A stretch of 64,000 nt of DNA from Nocardioides sp. TRM66260-LWL (GTDB lineage Bacteria > Actinomycetota > Actinomycetes > Propionibacteriales > Nocardioidaceae), in contig NZ_JAIQZK010000009.1 of NCBI RefSeq assembly GCF_020075545.1, forward strand, positions 1-64,000, written 5' to 3'. Below are positions 59,083-64,000 of the stretch, piece after piece. How positions within the stretch are numbered: position 1 is the first letter of the stretch; the number at the start of each line of letters is the position of its first letter. The translations under genes and the position numbers were made by a program. The notes under the pieces were generated by a model. It was not told where the DNA came from. It made no database searches and was given only the letters and a program-made list of their open reading frames with translations.

Positions 59083-59242
59083 CGCCGAGCCGGACGCCGG
59101 GCCGGACCCGCGCCCGCGATTCGCCTCGCGCCGCGGCGGCCGACCCCTAGTCTGGGCCGACGCGACCCGCCCCCGGGTCGGTGCCGTCTGCCGCCGGCTC
59201 GGGCGTCGGCGCGGCGTCCCGCTTCGCGAGAACGGATGACGA

Positions 59243-60760
59243 GTGAGCACCGAGATCCAGTCGAAGAAGGGGCTGAGCACCGGGTCGCTCAGCCTGGTCG
59301 CGAGCGTGGCGCTGGGCGTCTCGGTCATCGCGCCCGCCTACACGCTCACGGCCTCGGTCGCGTACGTGGCGCAGGAGGTCGGGCCCCAGATGCCGGCCAT
59401 CTTCCTGATCGGCTTCGTGCCGATGCTGCTGGTGGCGCTGGGGTACCGCGAGCTCAACTCCGCCATGCCCGACAGCGGCACCTCGTTCACCTGGGCGACC
59501 CGCGCCTTCGGCCCCTACGTCGGCTTCCTGGGCGGCTGGGGCCTGATCGCGGCCACCGTGATCGTGCTGTCGAACCTGGCCGCCATCGCGGTCGACTTCC
59601 TCTACCTCGCGCTCGCGCAGGTCACCGGCGACGACTCCCTGGCCAACCTCACCGACAACGACGCGATCAACATCGCCACCTGCACCGCCTTCATGGCCGT
59701 GGCCATCTACATCTGCTACCGAGGCCTGGAGGCCACGCGGCCCATCCAGTACTTCCTGGTCAGCTTCCAGGTGCTCGTGCTGGTGGTCTTCATCGTCGCC
59801 GCGATCGCCGGCTCGGGCGGCGCCGACGCCACCAGCGACCTGTCGTTCAGCTGGTCGTGGTTCGACCCGTTCGAGATCGACTCCTTCGGCGCGATCGCGG
59901 CCGGCGTCTCGCTGTCGATCTTCGTCTACTGGGGCTGGGACACCTGCCTGACGCTCAACGAGGAGACCGACGGGGCGGCGTCGACGCCCGGCAAGGCGGC
60001 GGTGCTGACGGTGACGGTCGTCGTCCTGCTCTACCTGCTGATCGCGGTGGCGGTGCTGCTGTTCGCGGGTCTCGGCGACACCGGCCTGGGCATGAACAAC
60101 CCCGACATCGCCGACAACGTCTTCGTCGCCCTGGCCTCTCCGGTGCTCGGCCCGCTGGCGGTGCTGATGAGCCTCGCGGTGCTCACCAGCTCGGCGGCGT
60201 CGCTGCAGTCGACCTTCCTCTCGCCGACCCGCACGATGCTGGCGATGGGTCACTACGAGGCGCTGCCGAAGCGGTACGCGGGAGTGCACCCCACCTACAA
60301 GTCCCCGGTGTACGCGACGCTGGTGGCCGGCGTCGTCGCCACCGTCTTCTACGCCGCGATGCGGCTGATCAGCGAGAACGTCCTCCAGGACACCATCCTC
60401 ACCCTCGGCCTGATGATCTGCTTCTACTACGGCATCACGGCCTTCAGCTGCGTGTGGTTCTTCCGCGACTCCGCCTTCACCAGCCTGCGCCACCTCGTGC
60501 TGCGGTTCGTCTCCCCGCTGCTGGGCGGTCTCGCGCTGACGGCGGTGTTCGTCAAGACGCTGCTCGACTCGGCCGACCCGGCCTACGGCAGCGGCTCGTC
60601 GCTGTTCGGCATCGGCACGGTGTTCGTGATCGGCGTCGGGATCATCCTGCTCGGCGTCGCGATCATGGTCTACATGCGCCTGAGCCGCCCGGCGTTCTTC
60701 GAGGGCCGCACGCTCAACGCCTCGACCGAGGTCTTCGAGGACCCCTCGGGTCTGGCCTGA
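59243..60760 (+). CDS. APC-family amino acid/polyamine permease
   Basis: A 505-residue transporter of the APC superfamily with about 12 helices: ALGVSVIAPAYTLTASVAYVAQEVG, GTSFTWATRAFGPYVGFLGGWGLI (consensus amphipathic region), and SSAASLQSTFLSPTRTMLAMG. Its convergent neighbours are a succinate-semialdehyde-type dehydrogenase and an amine oxidase, so polyamine, GABA or amine uptake is likely. A bidirectional terminator follows. Confidence 0.92.
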   Translation: MSTEIQSKKGLSTGSLSLVASVALGVSVIAPAYTLTASVAYVAQEVGPQMPAIFLIGFVPMLLVALGYRELNSAMPDSGTSFTWATRAFGPYVGFLGGWGLIAATVIVLSNLAAIAVDFLYLALAQVTGDDSLANLTDNDAINIATCTAFMAVAIYICYRGLEATRPIQYFLVSFQVLVLVVFIVAAIAGSGGADATSDLSFSWSWFDPFEIDSFGAIAAGVSLSIFVYWGWDTCLTLNEETDGAASTPGKAAVLTVTVVVLLYLLIAVAVLLFAGLGDTGLGMNNPDIADNVFVALASPVLGPLAVLMSLAVLTSSAASLQSTFLSPTRTMLAMGHYEALPKRYAGVHPTYKSPVYATLVAGVVATVFYAAMRLISENVLQDTILTLGLMICFYYGITAFSCVWFFRDSAFTSLRHLVLRFVSPLLGGLALTAVFVKTLLDSADPAYGSGSSLFGIGTVFVIGVGIILLGVAIMVYMRLSRPAFFEGRTLNASTEVFEDPSGLA

Positions 60761-60774
60761 GCGTTCCCGAGGCA

Positions 60775-60811
60775 CGACGGCCGCCGACCCCGCGGGGGTC
60801 GGCGGCCGTCG
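60775..60811. terminator. Bidirectional intrinsic terminator
   Basis: A perfect 17-bp GC stem (60775-60791 with 60795-60811, loop GCG) between the convergent permease and aldehyde dehydrogenase genes. GGGTGTGTT follows on the plus strand. Confidence 0.8.
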
Positions 60812-60825
60812 GGTGTGTTGGGCGC

Positions 60826-62178
60826 TCAGTCGGCGACGTACATCAGCCGCTTGTTGACGAACTCCTCCATGCCCAGGGGGCCGAGCTCGCGGCCGAAGCC
60901 CGAGCGCTTGACGCCGCCGAAGGGCAGCTCGGCGCCCTCGCCGGCGGTGCTGTTGACGTTGGCCATGCCGCACTCGAGCCGCTCCGCGACCGCCCGGGCG
61001 CGGGCGGGGTCGGCGCTGAACACCGAGCCGCCGAGGCCGTAGGCCGACGAGTTCGCCAGCGCGAGCGCCTCCTCCGCGGACTCCACGCGGTACACCGCGG
61101 CGACGGGGCCGAAGAGCTCCTCGCCGAACGCGCGGGCCTCCGGCGGGATGCCGCTGAGCACGGCGGGGGAGTAGTGCGCGGTCGGCGCCGGGCCCAGCAC
61201 GCCGCCGGCGTGGAGGGTGGCGCCGTGTGCGACGGCGTCCTGCACCTGCTCGTGGAGGGTCTCCGCGGCTCGGCGCGACGACAGCGGCGCGGGGTCGGTG
61301 ACCGCCTCGGCCTTGGCGACCAGACCGGCGACGACGTCGTCGGCGAGGTCGCCGACGACGATGATCCGCTTGTTGGCGTTGCAGGCCTGGCCGGTGTTGT
61401 AGGTGCGGAAGTCCCACGCGGCGGTGACGACGGCGTCGAGGTCGTCGGTGTCGAGGATGATCATCGGGTCGGAGCCGCCGAGCTCGAGCACGCACTTCTT
61501 CAGGTGCCGCCCGGCCAGCGACGCCACCGCGGCGCCGGCGCGCTCGGAGCCGGTCAGCGAGACGCCCTGGACACGCGGGTCGGCGATGATCGTCTCGATC
61601 TGGTCGTGGTCGGCGAACAGGTTCGCGTAGACGCCCTCGGGCACGCCCGCGTCGGCCAGGAGCCGCGCGATCGCCAGCGCGCAGCCGGGCACCGACTCGG
61701 CGTGCTTGACCAGCATCGTGTTGCCCAGCACCAGGTTCGGGGCCACGAACCGGGCCACCTGGTAGTAGGGGAAGTTCCACGGCATGATCCCGAGCAGCGC
61801 GCCGAGCGGCCGCCGCTGGATCACCGCGGTGCCGCCGGCGTCGCCCGTCGGGATCGGCTGGTCGGCCGCGAGCCGGGGGCCCTCGGTGGCGAAGTAGCGG
61901 AAGATCGCCTCGCAGAACTCCGCCTCCTCCACGCCCTCGGAGAGCGGCTTGCCCATCTCGCGCTGCGCCAGCTCGGCGAGCGCGTCCTTGCGCTCGGCGA
62001 ACAGCCGCGCCACCTCCGACGCGACGGCGGCGCGCTCCTCGATGGCCAGCGCGCCCCAGGAGGACGCCGCGGCGTGGGCCGCGGCCAGGGCCGCCTCCAC
62101 CTCGGCGTCGGTGGCGGTGTCGTGCTCGGCGACGACCTCGCCGGTGGCGGGGTCGACGGCGCGGTAGGCGATGCTCAT
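60826..62178 (-). CDS. Succinate-semialdehyde-type NAD(P)+ aldehyde dehydrogenase
   Basis: A 450-residue ALDH. IMPWNFPYYQVARFVAPNLVLGNTMLVKHAE binds cofactor, GSERAGAAVA, catalytic Glu in LELGGSDPMIIL, and catalytic Cys near 266 in NTGQACNANKR. Length and sequence resemble GabD-type enzymes (450-460 residues). It would oxidise succinate semialdehyde or an aminoaldehyde formed by the amine oxidase upstream on the same strand. ATG 62178; gap of 77 bases to the oxidase. Confidence 0.93.
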   Translation of the reverse strand: MSIAYRAVDPATGEVVAEHDTATDAEVEAALAAAHAAASSWGALAIEERAAVASEVARLFAERKDALAELAQREMGKPLSEGVEEAEFCEAIFRYFATEGPRLAADQPIPTGDAGGTAVIQRRPLGALLGIMPWNFPYYQVARFVAPNLVLGNTMLVKHAESVPGCALAIARLLADAGVPEGVYANLFADHDQIETIIADPRVQGVSLTGSERAGAAVASLAGRHLKKCVLELGGSDPMIILDTDDLDAVVTAAWDFRTYNTGQACNANKRIIVVGDLADDVVAGLVAKAEAVTDPAPLSSRRAAETLHEQVQDAVAHGATLHAGGVLGPAPTAHYSPAVLSGIPPEARAFGEELFGPVAAVYRVESAEEALALANSSAYGLGGSVFSADPARARAVAERLECGMANVNSTAGEGAELPFGGVKRSGFGRELGPLGMEEFVNKRLMYVAD

Positions 62179-62255
62179 GACAGGTCGGGCCTCTCGTCGG
62201 TGGTGCGCGGGGGTCGGGGTGCTGCTCGGGTCGGCGCGGGTCGGCTCGGGAGCGC

Positions 62256-63659
62256 TCAGCCCAGGGTGGCGGAGACCTCGGCGGCGAGGTCGTGGCCCAC
62301 CCGGATGGCGCCGTCGACGTGCTGGTAGCCCAGCCCCGCGACGTCGCTGCTGCCGAAGTGGAGCGGGCCGACCGGCTGGCGCAGCACCGCGCCCCAGCGC
62401 ACCAGGCCGCCGACGTCGAAGCTGGTGGCGTAGGCGCCTCCGGTGAGCTCCTGCTCGTGCCAGTCGCTCTCGACGTAGGTGCGCGGCGTGCGGGCGGCGT
62501 CACCGAAGTAGGCGGCGAGCGAGGCGAGCACCCGCTCGCGGCGCTCCTCGGGCGTCCAGGTCAGCGCCTCCTCGGCGCGCAGGTCGGAGACGAAGCCGAC
62601 GAGGGTGCCGGTGCCGGTGTCGCGCTCGGAGACGTCGTTGGTGTTGTCGTAGACCTCGTGGACGAGCAGGTGCGGGGCGAACCCCGTGCCGCTGAGGCCG
62701 TCCTCACGCCAGAACGGCGTGTCGTACTCGGCCTGCACCTTCAGCACCAGCCCGAAGGACGTGTGCTGGCGCGCGGCCTGGTGGCGGTGCGGCAGCGGGG
62801 GCTCGATGCGGATGCGGCTCACGTGGGTGGGTGGCAGGGCGAGGACCAGCCGTCGGGCGCCGAGCGTGCCGTCGGCGGTGTGGACGACGACGCCGTCCTC
62901 GGTGCGGGTGATGCGGCGGACGTCGACGCCGAGCCGCACCCGCTCGCCCAGGCGCGCGGCGATCGCCGCGGGCACCGACGCCAGGCCGCCGGCCACCCGG
63001 CGGTCGAGGATGAAGTCGGCGTCGACGAGGTGCTCGAAGCGTCCGGCGCTGGCGGCCATCAGGCCGGCCTGGAGGGCCGAGAAGGCGTGGGCCGGCTTGG
63101 TGAGCATCGCCGGGCCGATGAACAGCCCGACGGTGGCGACGGCGACGGGGTCGTCGCTCTGCGCCTCGAGCCAGGCCTGGAAGGTGACGGAGTCGAGCCG
63201 CTCGGCGTCCGGGTGGTCCCAGGGGGCGGCGGGGTCGAGCTCGAGGGAGAGGCGCTCGAGGGCGTCGCTGAGCCGCTCGACCTCGCCGTTGGTGGCCTCG
63301 GGCAGCGGCAGGTCGGTGGTGAAGCGCTCGACGGCGCCGTCCGGCGTCACGAAGACGGAGTCGCCCTCGCGGTAGCGCAGGTAGGTGGTGAGCCCGAGCT
63401 CCTCGACCATCGCGAGCAGCGCGGTCTGGTCGGGGGAGATCCACTGGCCGCCGACCTCGAAGTCCGATTCCTGCCCGGCGGGGCCGTGCGACTCGGTGGA
63501 GAGGCGGCCGCCGACGCGGTCGCGGGCCTCGAGCACGACGACGTCGTGGCCGGCCTCGGTCAGGCGCAGGGCGGCGGTGAGCCCGGTGGCGCCGGCGCCC
63601 ACGACGACGACGTCGTGCTGGTCGGAGGGCCGGGTGGGCTCGGCGGGCTCGGCGGTCAT
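62256..63659 (-). CDS. Flavin monoamine oxidase family protein
   Basis: A 467-residue FAD amine oxidase: Rossmann VVVVGAGATGLTAALRLTEAGHDVVVLEARDRVGGRL, SDFEVGGQWISPDQT, and C-terminal LHFGSSDVAGLGYQHVDGAIRVG. Similar actinobacterial enzymes are putrescine or monoamine oxidases; an amine gives an aldehyde, ammonia and peroxide. The next gene downstream is the aldehyde dehydrogenase. ATG 63659 follows GAGGAGC. A palindrome at 63699-63715 and the divergent TetR gene suggest regulation. Confidence 0.93.
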   Translation of the reverse strand: MTAEPAEPTRPSDQHDVVVVGAGATGLTAALRLTEAGHDVVVLEARDRVGGRLSTESHGPAGQESDFEVGGQWISPDQTALLAMVEELGLTTYLRYREGDSVFVTPDGAVERFTTDLPLPEATNGEVERLSDALERLSLELDPAAPWDHPDAERLDSVTFQAWLEAQSDDPVAVATVGLFIGPAMLTKPAHAFSALQAGLMAASAGRFEHLVDADFILDRRVAGGLASVPAAIAARLGERVRLGVDVRRITRTEDGVVVHTADGTLGARRLVLALPPTHVSRIRIEPPLPHRHQAARQHTSFGLVLKVQAEYDTPFWREDGLSGTGFAPHLLVHEVYDNTNDVSERDTGTGTLVGFVSDLRAEEALTWTPEERRERVLASLAAYFGDAARTPRTYVESDWHEQELTGGAYATSFDVGGLVRWGAVLRQPVGPLHFGSSDVAGLGYQHVDGAIRVGHDLAAEVSATLG

Positions 63660-63698
63660 GGCGTGCTCCTCGCAGGTCGGGGGTGGCCGGTCAGATGA

Positions 63699-63715
63699 TT
63701 TGAACAGCGTACAAA
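63699..63715. promoter_or_regulatory. TetR operator before the amine oxidase
   Basis: TTTGAACAGCGTACAAA is an imperfect palindrome (TTTGNAC-NNN-GTNCAAA) between the divergent amine oxidase and TetR genes. Confidence 0.5.
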
Positions 63716-63785
63716 CCGAGACTACGGTGCAATGTGTCGCAGAGCACGCCCCGCGGTCAAGGGGCGCGGGGAGGGGGTGGCGGCC

Positions 63786-64000
63786 ATGGCCCGGGCGCGC
63801 ACCCATCGCCGCCTCGAGCAGCCGCGCGAGCAGGTGCTCTCCGCGACGCTCGCGATGGTGGCCGAGCGCGGTCTCGCGGGCGTCACGATGGCCCGCCTCG
63901 CCGAGCGGCTCGGCACCAGCGGCGGCCACCTCCTCTACTACTTCGGCACCCGCGACGGGCTGCTGCTGGAGACCCTGCGCTGGAGCGAGGAGCGCTACGC
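63786..64000 (+). CDS. TetR-family regulator, truncated by the window end
   Basis: The first 71 residues are visible: a basic start (MARARTHRRLEQPREQV), then the HTH LAMVAERGLAGVTMARLAERLGTSGGHLLYYFGTRDGLLLETL. The rest lies past the window. It is divergent from the amine oxidase and may control the amine cluster. ATG 63786 is the first good start; an earlier start cannot be ruled out. Confidence 0.85.
   Translation, partial: MARARTHRRLEQPREQVLSATLAMVAERGLAGVTMARLAERLGTSGGHLLYYFGTRDGLLLETLRWSEERY

Noticed and set aside
59147..62503. A 1118-residue minus-strand open frame across the permease and dehydrogenase genes
   Set aside because: It is a shadow frame; the true genes on both strands have clear motifs and a terminator lies inside it.

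Overview
The window is a very GC-rich (roughly 74-75% by eye), gene-dense chromosomal segment of an actinomycete. Start codons are often GTG, coding genes overlap by 4 bases (ATGA/GTGA), and many genes carry a TANNNT -10 box 6-9 bases before the start codon, which is the actinobacterial leaderless pattern. The chains nnr-alr-hydrolase-tsaE, mfd-SurA-like-mazG, eno-divIC-DUF501-ppx and Bax inhibitor-SGNH-cystathionine beta-synthase, together with a GNAT-TsaE fusion and REP-like sequences of the VVEPVET type, point to Propionibacteriales, most likely Nocardioidaceae (Nocardioides-like). This placement is inferred from layout, not from a database search. No rRNA, CRISPR array, phage, transposase or insertion sequence was found, and no gene-free stretch exceeds 300 bases.

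1-20 kb is mostly housekeeping: metabolite repair (nnr), cell-wall D-alanine (alr), a hydrolase, tRNA t6A modification (tsaE), transcription-coupled repair (mfd), nucleotide-pool cleaning (mazG), glycolysis (eno), division (divIC), exopolyphosphatase, an ACT-domain regulator, peptide deformylase, and a tRNA with a Leu(UAA) anticodon but a short variable loop. Between these lie secreted collagen-like proteins and a TPR lipoprotein.

20-33 kb holds an SGNH hydrolase divergent from cystathionine beta-synthase, a DUF35/thiolase pair behind a KstR-like operator, an adenylate cyclase, a universal stress protein with a His-rich insert, a MoxR/VWA pair, a BtuF-like protein bracketed by two near-identical hairpins, a TSUP permease, and VOC/DinB/GNAT proteins.

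33-43 kb holds an ABC1 kinase, several secreted or membrane proteins (including an RDD protein with a nonapeptide repeat), a secreted HNH nuclease with an Excalibur domain, a 37-residue membrane peptide and an aquaporin.

43-64 kb is accessory catabolism with many local regulators: a desaturase-reductase-ferredoxin fusion, a patatin/Baeyer-Villiger monooxygenase/SDR operon, an MFS exporter with MarR, a SpoIIE-type phosphatase, an acyl-CoA dehydrogenase and nitronate monooxygenase pair around a TetR gene, a TetR/P450 pair, and an amine-utilisation group (APC permease, succinate-semialdehyde-type dehydrogenase, flavin amine oxidase, TetR) cut by the window end.

The least explained signal is a set of intergenic palindromic elements. 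Three (30169-30240, 31126-31197, 37950-38019) share TGTAACGCGG termini as perfect 16-22 bp inverted repeats. Two other composite hairpin clusters (20148-20227, 22801-22890) have different sequence but a similar design.
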